Assembly: GCA_023402175.1 (NCBI GenBank)
Contig: JAEXCN010000579.1
Span: forward strand, 1-18,764
Length of the DNA stretch: 18,764 nt
Source: Pseudomonadota bacterium
GTDB lineage: Bacteria > Myxococcota_A > Polyangia > Polyangiales > Polyangiaceae
Direction: 5' to 3'
Shown here: piece by piece, positions 1 through 7,194 of the stretch
How positions within the stretch are numbered: the stretch's first letter is position 1
How the letters are laid out: each line of letters begins with the position of its first letter
The notes under the pieces: generated by a model
Databases searched by the model: none
Told to the model about the DNA's origin: nothing
What the model saw: the letters and a program-made list of their open reading frames with translations, nothing else
Program-made: the position numbers and the translations under genes

Positions 1-44
1 CCAAGAGTGGGCCTCCCTCGATCGAGAGATCACCGAACGACGCG

Positions 45-866
45 ATGAGCTCGGATCCGAACAAGAAGCGCCCTCGAACCTTTCAGTGCAGGGACATGCT
101 CTGGGAGACGTTCGAGCAGATGGCGCGCGAGCTCGAATGCAGCGTCGACTACCTCATCAACGAGGCGATGAAGCAGTACGCGCGGCAGCGCAGCTACGGG
201 CAGCGCACGCCGTACCCTGCAGGGCAGCGCGGCGCTGAGAGCGCGGGCGGCTCTGGCTACGCGAGCGCGCCTCCTCCGCCGATGCCGCCTCCGCAGTCGA
301 TGCGTGGCGCCGGTGGAATGCCTCCGGCACGTGGGCAGGGCGGTCTTCCGCCTCCGCCCGCGCGTGGTGGTGGGCTTCCCGCTCCGCCGCCTCCGCCGCG
401 CAGCATGAGCAGCGGCATCGGGATGTCGCCGCCGCCCCGCTTGAGCGGCGGTGCAGGCTCGCTGCGTTCGCAGCCGCCGAGCGCGCCTCGCAGCGCGCCT
501 CCTCCGATCCCGGGCGGTCGCGCGCCGGGCTCGATGCCTCCCCTCCCCGGTGGTGGTTTCAACGGCGGTCTCTCGTCGAGCGCCGGAGCAGCGCTCAGCA
601 TCATCTACCAGGGCGAAAAGCACGGCATCACGAAGGACCGCTTCGTCATCGGCCGTGGCAAGCAGTCGAGCGATCTGACGCTGAAGGACCCGAACGTCTC
701 GCGCCAGCACGCGATGATCGAGTACCAGAACGGCGTCTACTTCATGGTCGACATGGGCTCGACGAACGGCGTCGAGTACAACGGCCAGCGTATCGCTCGG
801 AAGCAGATCGCCGAAGGCGACGTCTTCCGCATCTGCGATCACGACCTCCGCTTCACGTACCGCTGA
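45..866 (+). CDS. FHA-domain protein with N-terminal ribbon-helix-helix-like segment
   Basis: A 273-residue cytoplasmic protein without signal peptide. Three parts are visible. Residues about 12-50 (RTFQCRDMLWETFEQMAREL, then an SVDYLINEAMKQYA stretch) look like a ribbon-helix-helix fold: a short strand, then two helices. Residues about 50-185 are a low-complexity Pro/Gly/Ala/Ser/Arg linker. Residues about 186-273 form an FHA domain with the phosphothreonine-binding signature: G203-R-G205, S219-R-Q-H222 and G238-S-T-N-G242. FHA domains bind phosphothreonine peptides, so the protein probably reads signals from Ser/Thr kinases, which are numerous in myxobacteria (established for the families). 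Whether the N-terminal part binds DNA or only dimerises is not shown. The frame is open to the left edge of the window, so an upstream start cannot be excluded; ATG 45 is the first one visible. It lies 10 bp before the next gene. Confidence 0.88.
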   Translation: MSSDPNKKRPRTFQCRDMLWETFEQMARELECSVDYLINEAMKQYARQRSYGQRTPYPAGQRGAESAGGSGYASAPPPPMPPPQSMRGAGGMPPARGQGGLPPPPARGGGLPAPPPPPRSMSSGIGMSPPPRLSGGAGSLRSQPPSAPRSAPPPIPGGRAPGSMPPLPGGGFNGGLSSSAGAALSIIYQGEKHGITKDRFVIGRGKQSSDLTLKDPNVSRQHAMIEYQNGVYFMVDMGSTNGVEYNGQRIARKQIAEGDVFRICDHDLRFTYR

Positions 867-876
867 CGACGGCCGG

Positions 877-1809
877 ATGCGGGTCGCCGTCTTCGGCGCA
901 GGCGCGCTCGGCGGAGTTTACGGCGTCTTGCTCGCCGCTCGCGGCGGGGTCGACGTCACGTTCGTCGTTCGACCATCTCGCGTGGAATCGCGCGAGCCGA
1001 TCGTCATCGAGAGCGTGCGAGGCGATCGTCGCGACGTCGCCCCATCGCCGCATCGCTCCGCGGTCGTCCCCGACGACGCCGACGTCATCCTGCTCGCGGT
1101 CGGGACCGAGGACCTCGACGCGCTGAGAGGTCCGATCGGGGCATCGAGCGCGCCTCTCGTCATCCTGACGCCGATGCTGCCCAAAGACTGGCAGCGCGTG
1201 CGCGATGCCTTCGGTGCCGAGCGCGCGTACGCGGCCATGCCGAACGTGATCGCCTATCGACGAGAGGACGGCGTCTTCCGGTACTGGCGCCCACCGGCGC
1301 CGACGAAGATCGACGAGCCGCGCACCGACAGTCCGAGCGGTGAGGTCGTGCGCGAGCTCGCCGCGGCGCTCTCACGCGCCGGGCTCCGCGCGAAGCTCGA
1401 GCTCGGTGTCCACGAGATCAACCCTGCCACGACGGTCTGCTGGATCCCGATCGGAATGGTGATCTCGATCGCGGGCAGCGCGGAGGCGCTCGTCGCGGAC
1501 GATGCGCTGCTCGACCTCGCGACGCGCGCATGCCGCGAAGGCGTGCGACTCTCGCATCGGCTCGGCAAGCCCGAGGTCTGGGCCCCGCTCGCTCCGGCGC
1601 TCGCCGCCCCGTGGGCGCTCCGGGCGTGGCTTCGCGCGCTCGGCAAGCTCTCCCCCGAGGCACTCTTCTACGCCGAGGAGCACTTCGGTCGAAAGCTGAA
1701 GGAGCAGCATCGGGTCATGATCCGGGAGATGATCGAGCTCGCACGCGAAAAAGGCCTGCCACGCGAGGCGCTCGAGGAGCTCGCGGCTCGGCTCGAACGC
1801 GCTCGCTGA
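877..1809 (+). CDS. Ketopantoate reductase-family (ApbA/PanE-like) NAD(P)-dependent oxidoreductase
   Basis: A 310-residue cytoplasmic protein, the usual length of the 2-dehydropantoate 2-reductase family. The N-terminus is a Rossmann fold with the dinucleotide loop G7-A-G-A-L-G12; the C-terminal all-helical half starts near residue 165. The family reduces ketopantoate to pantoate in pantothenate synthesis, but many members act on other 2-keto acids or are uncharacterised. The segment E180-I-N-P183-ATT corresponds to the VINPLTA block of E. coli PanE as I recall it. In that alignment the preceding catalytic Lys and Asn are not conserved (nearest lysine K173, about one residue off register). 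I therefore do not assign panE. The start ATG 877 is close behind the FHA gene, suggesting cotranscription. Confidence 0.8.
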   Translation: MRVAVFGAGALGGVYGVLLAARGGVDVTFVVRPSRVESREPIVIESVRGDRRDVAPSPHRSAVVPDDADVILLAVGTEDLDALRGPIGASSAPLVILTPMLPKDWQRVRDAFGAERAYAAMPNVIAYRREDGVFRYWRPPAPTKIDEPRTDSPSGEVVRELAAALSRAGLRAKLELGVHEINPATTVCWIPIGMVISIAGSAEALVADDALLDLATRACREGVRLSHRLGKPEVWAPLAPALAAPWALRAWLRALGKLSPEALFYAEEHFGRKLKEQHRVMIREMIELAREKGLPREALEELAARLERAR

Positions 1810-1973
1810 GAGACTTCGACGCGACCTCCAAGCGCGGTCGTCGCGGCTCACGATCCGCGTCTGCGACCGCTGCGCGTTGGCATCTGCGGCGACGAATCTC
1901 CGAGGGGTGATTCGCGTGCGATCCCCGCATGGCTGGGCTTGAAGCAAGCCCCTCCACCGCGAACGCTTGAAGG
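1810..1973. other. Intergenic region with small hairpins
   Basis: This 164-bp gap separates the reductase from the acetyltransferase. It holds a nested inverted repeat (GCGGTCG 1834-1840 with CGACCGC 1864-1870, enclosing GCGG 1843-1846 with CCGC 1855-1858). It also holds a tight 7-bp hairpin GGGCTTG 1935-1941 / CAAGCCC 1945-1951 with a 3-nt loop, ending 22 bp before the next start. Neither is followed by a T tract. They may serve as a terminator for the first pair of genes or as leader structure for the acetyltransferase. Confidence 0.3.
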
Positions 1974-2669
1974 ATGAGTAGCAGCACCTTCTACGTTCGT
2001 CCTGCAGGCATCGAAGACGTTCCCCGGCTGGTGAGCCTGAACTCGGAGGCGTACCCGGAGCTTGTCGCGAACGGCGTCGTCTTCGACGCCGCTCAGCTGA
2101 AGGCCCAACTCGCCGTGTTTCCCGAGGGGCAGATCGTCGTCGAGCACGAGGGCAGCGTCGTCGGTGCGATCTCGACGTTGATCGTCTCGAGCGCGGCCGC
2201 GCTCCGGCCGCATACGTGGGCGGAGATCACGAGCCACGGCACGTTCGCGGCGCACGACGGAAGGAGCGGCGACGCGCTGTACCTCGCGGACATCTACGTC
2301 GCTCCGACGGCGCGAGGGCGCGGCGTCGGGGCTGCGCTCTACGACGCGCTCTTCCGTCTGTGCGAGCGCCGCCGGCTCGCGCGCGTCGTCGCGGGCGGAC
2401 GCCTCTGGGGGTACAACGAGCTCGCCGCGTCGATGAGCCCGGCGCGTTACGTCGAGGAGGTCGTCGGCGGTCTGCGCAAGGACAGGGTCCTCTCGTCCCA
2501 GCTCCGCGCGGGCTTCACGGTGCGGGGCATCCTCGAGCGGTACCTCGACGACTGGCGGAGCAGGAGCTACGCGACCCATCTCGTCTGGGAGAGCTCGCTC
2601 GCCAAGCCGCGAGACGCGGCGCGGCCGGCGCGTGCGGGGGCGGTCCACGTGCAGACCGACGCGGAGTGA
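1974..2669 (+). CDS. GNAT-family N-acetyltransferase
   Basis: A 231-residue protein with the GNAT fold. The acetyl-CoA binding motif A is visible as R114-G-R-G-V-G119 followed by AALYDALF, preceded by the strand ALYLADIYVAP. The N-terminus (YVRPAGIEDVPRLVSLNSEA) is the usual first strand and helix of the family. The C-terminal 60 residues after motif A are longer than in a minimal GNAT domain and may shape the acceptor site. Substrate cannot be deduced from sequence. A purine run GAAGG directly abuts ATG 1974, so ribosome binding is not optimal and the start is moderately sure. It is probably the sole gene of its transcription unit or the lead gene for the Fe-S protein downstream. Confidence 0.85.
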   Translation: MSSSTFYVRPAGIEDVPRLVSLNSEAYPELVANGVVFDAAQLKAQLAVFPEGQIVVEHEGSVVGAISTLIVSSAAALRPHTWAEITSHGTFAAHDGRSGDALYLADIYVAPTARGRGVGAALYDALFRLCERRRLARVVAGGRLWGYNELAASMSPARYVEEVVGGLRKDRVLSSQLRAGFTVRGILERYLDDWRSRSYATHLVWESSLAKPRDAARPARAGAVHVQTDAE

Positions 2670-2716
2670 TGCCGATGAGCCGATGATGGCACGCCGCGCG
2701 GCTGATCAGCTCGCGC

Positions 2717-2745
2717 TCGACGGTGGGGCGCGGGCCCTCGATAAT
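2717..2745 (+). promoter_or_regulatory. Candidate sigma-70-like promoter for the Fe-S protein gene
   Basis: TCGACG (2717-2722) resembles a -35 TTGACA at four of six positions. It is separated by 17 bp from GATAAT (2740-2745), which matches the -10 TATAAT at five of six. Transcription would begin around 2752, exactly at an ATG in frame with the Fe-S protein, giving a leaderless message. The AT-rich hexamer stands out in very GC-rich surroundings. This is a motif match only. Confidence 0.35.
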
Positions 2746-2751
2746 GCCTAC

Positions 2752-3894
2752 ATGCCCCGCCCCGACGACCGCCCGCTCCGGCGGCTACCTCAGCTCGCGC
2801 ACAGGAAGGCGACGCTCGAGAGGTGCGTCTTCTGCCCGAAGCTGTGCCGGAGCGCGTGCCCGGTCTCGAACGCCGAGCCCCGAGAGACGCTGACGCCGTG
2901 GGGCAAGATGAGCATGGCGTATTTCGTCGCGAACGAGAGCGTCGCCCTCGCGCGCTCGTTCGCGGCGCCCGCGTGGGCATGCACGGGATGTTTCGGATGC
3001 CGCGACCACTGCGACCACAAGAACGACGTCACTGGGACGCTGTTCGAGGCGCGCAGCGCGCTCGTCTCTGCGGGTGAGGCTCCCGACGGAGCGAAGCGCG
3101 TGCTCGACAGCTTCGCCGAGCGATCGTCCGTCCTCGGGAAGATCGCGACCGATACGCGGGTTGCTTCGTCCGTCGATCCGAGCGGTCGCGTCGCGGTCCT
3201 CGTCGGCTGCGAGCACGCGCGGCAGGGGACCGACGGCGGCGTCGATACCGTACGCGCCGTCTCGCGACTCACCGGCTCGAAGGTCGCTCTCCTCGATGTT
3301 TGCTGCGGTGCACCTCTCCTCTATGCCGGCGATCAGCAGCGCTTCCGCGAGCAAGGCGACAAGGTCCGAGTGGCCCTCGCCGGTCGCGAGAGCCTCGTCG
3401 TCGGTGACGCCGGATGTGCCGCTGCGCTTCGCGTTCATCACGAAGCCGCAGGCGTTCGCATGCCCGTTCCCGTCTTGCACTTCGCCGAGCTCGCAGCCAA
3501 GGAGGTCGGCAGGCTCGGTCGCCTCGACGGCTCGCTCGGACGAGGAGCGGTTCGATGGCACGATCCCTGTCAGCTCGGGCGCGGGCTCGGGGTCTACGAG
3601 GCCCCGAGGCAGATCCTCTCGCGGGTCCTCGGGCGTGCACCGGACGAGTTCGAGCGCCGTCGCGAGGATGCTCGCTGCTCCGGCGCGGGCGGACTCTTGC
3701 CGGTGACGATGCCGGACGTGGCGCGAGGAATCGCCGAGCAGCGCCTCGCCGATCACGAGCGCTCCGGCGGCGGGACGATCGTCACCGCGTGCGCTTCGAG
3801 CGCCCGATCGTTCCAGAAGAGCGGGCAAGGCACGGTGCTCGACCTCGCCACCGTCGTCTTGCAGGCGCTCGATGCAGCGGATGCTGCCGGGTGA
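2752..3894 (+). CDS. (Fe-S)-binding protein with two cysteine-rich (CCG) domains, HdrD/GlcF-like
   Basis: A 380-residue protein. Two iron-sulfur motifs come first: C25-x2-C28-x3-C32-x3-C36-P and C77-x2-C80-x2-C83-x3-C87, each suited to a [4Fe-4S] cluster. Two cysteine-rich CCG domains follow. The first contains VGCEHARQ and C184-C-G; the second contains H270-D-P-C273-QLGRGLGVYEAPRQIL and C309-S-G-A-G-G. This arrangement is known from heterodisulfide reductase subunit D, glycolate oxidase GlcF and LutA-type lactate-oxidation proteins, where it carries electrons to or from a flavoprotein dehydrogenase. No such partner lies in the window, so the substrate is unknown. The frame also has ATGs at 2632, 2683 and 2686. 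I chose 2752 because of the promoter-like sequence before it and because the extra residues show no conserved feature; 2683 remains possible. A histidine kinase gene starts 7 bp after the stop. Confidence 0.85.
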   Translation: MPRPDDRPLRRLPQLAHRKATLERCVFCPKLCRSACPVSNAEPRETLTPWGKMSMAYFVANESVALARSFAAPAWACTGCFGCRDHCDHKNDVTGTLFEARSALVSAGEAPDGAKRVLDSFAERSSVLGKIATDTRVASSVDPSGRVAVLVGCEHARQGTDGGVDTVRAVSRLTGSKVALLDVCCGAPLLYAGDQQRFREQGDKVRVALAGRESLVVGDAGCAAALRVHHEAAGVRMPVPVLHFAELAAKEVGRLGRLDGSLGRGAVRWHDPCQLGRGLGVYEAPRQILSRVLGRAPDEFERRREDARCSGAGGLLPVTMPDVARGIAEQRLADHERSGGGTIVTACASSARSFQKSGQGTVLDLATVVLQALDAADAAG

Positions 3895-3901
3895 TTCGCC
3901 G

Positions 3902-5485
3902 ATGAGCGCGCGCGCGTCGCTTCCGCCCGACGTGAAGCCGAGCAAGACGCTCGCGACGCGCATCCTCGTGTCGTTCGCGGTCACGCTGATCGCGTTCGCG
4001 GTGACCGTCGGCTTCACCGTCGCGGCGCAGAAGCGAGCCGCCGAGGACAGCGAGGAGCTCGCGAACGGCTTCGTCCCCGTTGCTCTCAAGCTAGGAAAGC
4101 TCCGCGCGGTCCAGTCGACGCTCGCGTCGATCATCGACGGCATCCCCGACGAAAAGAATCCGCAGTCGACGCGCGACATCCTCAAGACGCTCGACAACGA
4201 ACGCCGCCTCATGTTCGAGGAGACGCGCGCCGCGATGCACGACGACCTTCGCGAGGTCGGGAGCGACGAGACGCGTCAGCTCGCGCTCGTGCTGACGGGC
4301 GAGCTCGACGCGGCTGGTGCGGAGTGGGCCGGTGACCGCGAGTCGCGCGATCGCGTCTTTGCTTCGCTGGAACAGGGCGATCGGGACGCGATCAACCGCG
4401 AGCTCATCGCGCTCGGAGCGATGGAGCACGCCGCGAACAAGCGGCTCAGCGCGCTCACGAACCACGTCGAGACGTCGATGAAGAACCTCTCCGACGCCGC
4501 GCGCGCACGTGAGCAGCGAGCCATCGTCGAGCTCGCGCTGCTCGCCGCGCTGACCCTAGCCGTCGGCGTCGGCGTGTCGATCCACACGAGGCGACTCCTC
4601 GGACCGCTCGAGCGCGTCACGCAGCGGGCCAAAGCCGTCGCGCGCGGTGATCTGACCCCTCAGCCGACCGAGCGCACCGACGACGAGATCGGAGAGCTCG
4701 CGTCGGCGTTCGAGCGGATGGTCGGCGCGGTCGCGAAGGCGCAGAACCGCGCCGTCGCAAACGAGCGTCTCGCGGCGATCGGCAAGATGGCGGCCCACGT
4801 CACGCACGAGATCCGCAATCCGCTGTCCTCGATCAGCCTGAACATCGAGCTGCTCGAGGAGAACCTCGTCGAGGCGGGGATCGACGGCGAGTCGAAGACC
4901 CTGCTCCAGGCGATCACGCGCGAGGTGCAGCGCCTCGAGCATCTCTCGGAGGAGTACCTCCGCGTCGCGCGCCTTCCGCAGCCACGGATGGAGTCCGAGG
5001 ACCTCGCATCGAAGGTCCGCGAGATTGTCAGCTTCGCCAAGCCGGAGATGGATCGCGCGGGACTCGAGCTCGAGCTCGACGTCGAGGACGACATCCCGCT
5101 CGTCCTCTTCGACGAGGGCCAGATCCGCCAGGCGATCCTCAACGTGCTCCGGAATGCACGCGAGGCAATGGCGGACGGCGGAAAGATCGACGTCTACGTG
5201 CGCGCCGAAGGCATGAGCGTCGTCGTCGGTGTCGACGACCGCGGCAGCGGCATCCCGGAGGAGGTGCGCTCGCGCATCTTCGATCCGTTCTTCTCGACGA
5301 AGGGCGAAGGCACGGGGCTCGGCCTCGCGATCACGCGCCAGATCGTCGAAGCGCATGGCGGGACGATCGCCGTCGAGCCACGCGAAGGTGGTGGGACCTC
5401 GTTCAGGCTCCTCCTTCCGATCGCGCCGCAGCGCAATTCCGCGGCGCAGAGCATTCCCTCGTCGCGCCTCGCGCGCGCGAACTGA
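3902..5485 (+). CDS. Membrane sensor histidine kinase (sensor, HAMP, HisKA, HATPase)
   Basis: A 527-residue inner-membrane kinase counted from ATG 3902. An upstream in-frame ATG at 3872 would overlap the previous gene. TM1 spans about residues 17-42. A long, wholly helical extracytoplasmic segment of about 160 residues follows, resembling a four-helix-bundle sensor, and TM2 lies near 207-229. A HAMP linker (about 230-283) leads into HisKA with phosphoacceptor H302 in HVTHEIRNPLSSISLN. The ATPase domain has the N box with N418 (NVLRNAREAM), G1 with D446 (DDRGSGIPEE), the F box IFDPFFSTK and G2 at G470-T-G-L-G474. All catalytic motifs are intact. There is no receiver or HPt domain and no response regulator in the window, so the partner is encoded elsewhere. 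The 7-bp spacing from the Fe-S gene suggests shared transcription and possibly a redox-related input (inference). Confidence 0.92.
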   Translation: MSARASLPPDVKPSKTLATRILVSFAVTLIAFAVTVGFTVAAQKRAAEDSEELANGFVPVALKLGKLRAVQSTLASIIDGIPDEKNPQSTRDILKTLDNERRLMFEETRAAMHDDLREVGSDETRQLALVLTGELDAAGAEWAGDRESRDRVFASLEQGDRDAINRELIALGAMEHAANKRLSALTNHVETSMKNLSDAARAREQRAIVELALLAALTLAVGVGVSIHTRRLLGPLERVTQRAKAVARGDLTPQPTERTDDEIGELASAFERMVGAVAKAQNRAVANERLAAIGKMAAHVTHEIRNPLSSISLNIELLEENLVEAGIDGESKTLLQAITREVQRLEHLSEEYLRVARLPQPRMESEDLASKVREIVSFAKPEMDRAGLELELDVEDDIPLVLFDEGQIRQAILNVLRNAREAMADGGKIDVYVRAEGMSVVVGVDDRGSGIPEEVRSRIFDPFFSTKGEGTGLGLAITRQIVEAHGGTIAVEPREGGGTSFRLLLPIAPQRNSAAQSIPSSRLARAN

Positions 5486-5490
5486 GCGGG

Positions 5491-6966
5491 TCACTCACCC
5501 ATGCGGCCGAACGCCAGCTGGAAGAAGGTGCGGTCCTCGACCTTGCAGAATACATACACCTGATCGCCGTCCTGGAGCCGCGTCTCACCGCGCGGCGCGA
5601 CGAGCTCCTCGCCTCGCACGACCAGCATCGCGGACGATCCCGGAGGGAATGGGATCTCGGCGAGCGTCACGCCGTTCACCGCCGACGCGGGCATCACCTG
5701 GAACGCAAGGAGGTCGGCGCTGAGCGGTCGCGTCGAGACGATCTCCACGGTCGTCGCGACCGGCGGCAGCGAACGCTTCGCGACGCCGAGCTTCCGCGCG
5801 AGCCAGCGCATCGTCGAGCCCTGGAGGACAGCACTGACGAAGACGACGAAGAAGACCGCGTCGAAGATCCTGAGCGCACCTTCCACGTCGGCGAGGATGG
5901 GCATCAGCGCAAGCACGATCGGCACGGCTCCCTTCAGGCCGCCCCAAGCGATGAACGCGATCTCGCGGATCGGATAGCGAAACGGCAAGAGGCACGCGAA
6001 GACCACCGTGGGCCGGGCAACGAGCGCGAGGAACAAGGCGAGCCCGAGGCTCGTGCCTGCGACCCCGATGACTCGCGAGGGCGTGGCGAGCAGGCCGAGG
6101 ACGACGAACATCACGAGCTGCGATCCCCACGCGAGGAAGTCGTGCACACGATACAGATGCGGGCGGTACGGCAAACGCTCCTTCCCGATGCCCACGCCGG
6201 CGACGTACACGGCGAGGAAGCCGCTCCCGTCCGCGATGGTCGCCAAGCCGAACGCGACGAACGCGAGGGCGATCGTGAACAGCGGGTAGAGGCCTGCCGC
6301 CGGGACACGCGAACGGAGCAGGAGGTATTTGCCGAGCACCGCGACGGCCATTCCCATGAGCGCACCGACCGCGAGCTGGACGAGCACGAGCCCGATCATC
6401 GCCACATCGGGCGTCGTGTTGGTCGCGATCGCGTCCGTGAGAACGACGGTCAGGATGACCGCCATCGGGTCGTTGAGGCCCGATTCGATCTCCACGGTCG
6501 AGGCGACACGGTCGCGGATGTGTATGCCGCCTCCGCGGAGGACCGAGAAGACGGCGGCAGCGTCCGTGGAGGAGACGATCGATCCGAGCAGGAGCGCCTG
6601 CTTCCAACCGATCCCGACGGCGTGCGCGGCTAGGCCGACGAGCGCCGCCGTCCCGACGACGCCGGCGGTCGCGAGCACCCCAGCGGGGGCTGCGTACGTC
6701 CGCAGCACCGACGCCTTCGTGTTCAGCCCTCCGTCGAAGAGGATGAGGACGAGGGCGACCGCGCCGATCCGGAACGCGAGCCCGTGATTCTCGAACTCGA
6801 GCCCGCCGATCCCGTCGGTGCCGGCGAGGATCCCGAGCGCGAGGAACAGCAGCACCACCGGCACGCCGACGCGCGATGCTACGCGGCTCGCCAGCGCCGA
6901 GACGAGCACCAGCGCGCTCACACCGAGAAGAACAACCGCCGTCGCCGTGGGTTCCCGGATGGCCAT
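5491..6966 (-). CDS. nhaP2: K+/H+ antiporter, NhaP2/CvrA type (CPA1) with C-terminal RCK/TrkA-C domain
   Basis: A 491-residue polytopic inner-membrane protein with about 12 hydrophobic segments through residue about 395, then a soluble domain of about 95 residues. Hallmarks of the cation:proton antiporter-1 family are visible: LILFDGGL (74-81), S132-S-T-D-A-A-A-V-F-S and E161-S-G-L-N165-D166-P-M-A-V. The N165-D166 pair is the ion-binding motif position of CPA1 exchangers. The C-terminal region, with the NGVTLAEIPFPPGSSAMLVV stretch, matches the TrkA-C (RCK_C) ligand-binding fold found in NhaP2. The family exports K+ (also Na+/Rb+) in exchange for protons and protects against K+ overload or acid stress. 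The E. coli protein is longer because it carries an additional C-terminal domain that is absent here. The gene converges on the kinase gene with 5 bp between stops. Confidence 0.9.
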   Translation of the reverse strand: MAIREPTATAVVLLGVSALVLVSALASRVASRVGVPVVLLFLALGILAGTDGIGGLEFENHGLAFRIGAVALVLILFDGGLNTKASVLRTYAAPAGVLATAGVVGTAALVGLAAHAVGIGWKQALLLGSIVSSTDAAAVFSVLRGGGIHIRDRVASTVEIESGLNDPMAVILTVVLTDAIATNTTPDVAMIGLVLVQLAVGALMGMAVAVLGKYLLLRSRVPAAGLYPLFTIALAFVAFGLATIADGSGFLAVYVAGVGIGKERLPYRPHLYRVHDFLAWGSQLVMFVVLGLLATPSRVIGVAGTSLGLALFLALVARPTVVFACLLPFRYPIREIAFIAWGGLKGAVPIVLALMPILADVEGALRIFDAVFFVVFVSAVLQGSTMRWLARKLGVAKRSLPPVATTVEIVSTRPLSADLLAFQVMPASAVNGVTLAEIPFPPGSSAMLVVRGEELVAPRGETRLQDGDQVYVFCKVEDRTFFQLAFGRMGE

Positions 6967-7194
6967 GCGGTCGATCTCGGCTCCCCGTGATCACACTGGG
7001 AGTCTCATCTTGATCCCCATGAGGACATGGGGCCCCCCTGTCGTAACTGCATGGGCCTCGGATGTCGATGCGGCGAGAATGGCACGCGCGGAGCACCGTT
7101 CACCCGCGCGTGGTGGGAGCCACGCTCGACGACGCCGCTACGAGCGTCGTCGGACGCCGATCAGGAACGCTCCTCGACGCGACGCGTGCCGGGC
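6967..7194. other. Intergenic region upstream of the antiporter, with several inverted repeats
   Basis: This 228-bp gap lies between two - strand genes. It contains the palindrome GTGATCAC (6987-6994) 21 bp upstream of the antiporter start. A 6-bp stem CCCCAT 7015-7020 / ATGGGG 7027-7032 with a 6-nt loop follows. A 9-bp stem (7127-7135 with 7144-7152, 8-nt loop) begins 42 bp beyond the stop of the upstream Cys-rich lipoprotein. The last is a plausible terminator for that gene, although no T tract follows on the - strand. The first two could be operator or leader elements of the antiporter gene. I see no coding region on either strand that I would support. Confidence 0.35.
7127..7152 (-). terminator. 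Candidate hairpin terminator after the Cys-rich lipoprotein gene
   Basis: A perfect 9-bp stem (7127-7135 with 7144-7152, core CGACGACG/CGTCGTCG) with an 8-nt loop, 42 bp beyond the stop of the - strand gene at 7195. There is no U tract, so it may act only as a pause or mRNA-stabilising structure. Confidence 0.3.

Noticed and set aside
1..44. Possible tail of an upstream gene ending at TGA 46-48, overlapping the FHA start as ATGA
   Set aside because: All three + strand frames are open over these 44 bases, including the FHA frame itself, so no choice can be defended.
2785..4212. A 475-codon - strand frame opposite the Fe-S protein and kinase start
   Set aside because: The + strand carries intact Fe-S and kinase motifs across the same bases; the - strand product shows none.
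5585..7096. A 503-codon - strand frame overlapping the antiporter gene
   Set aside because: The product is almost entirely Arg, Pro, Ala and His, and it lies over a clear CPA1 antiporter in another frame.
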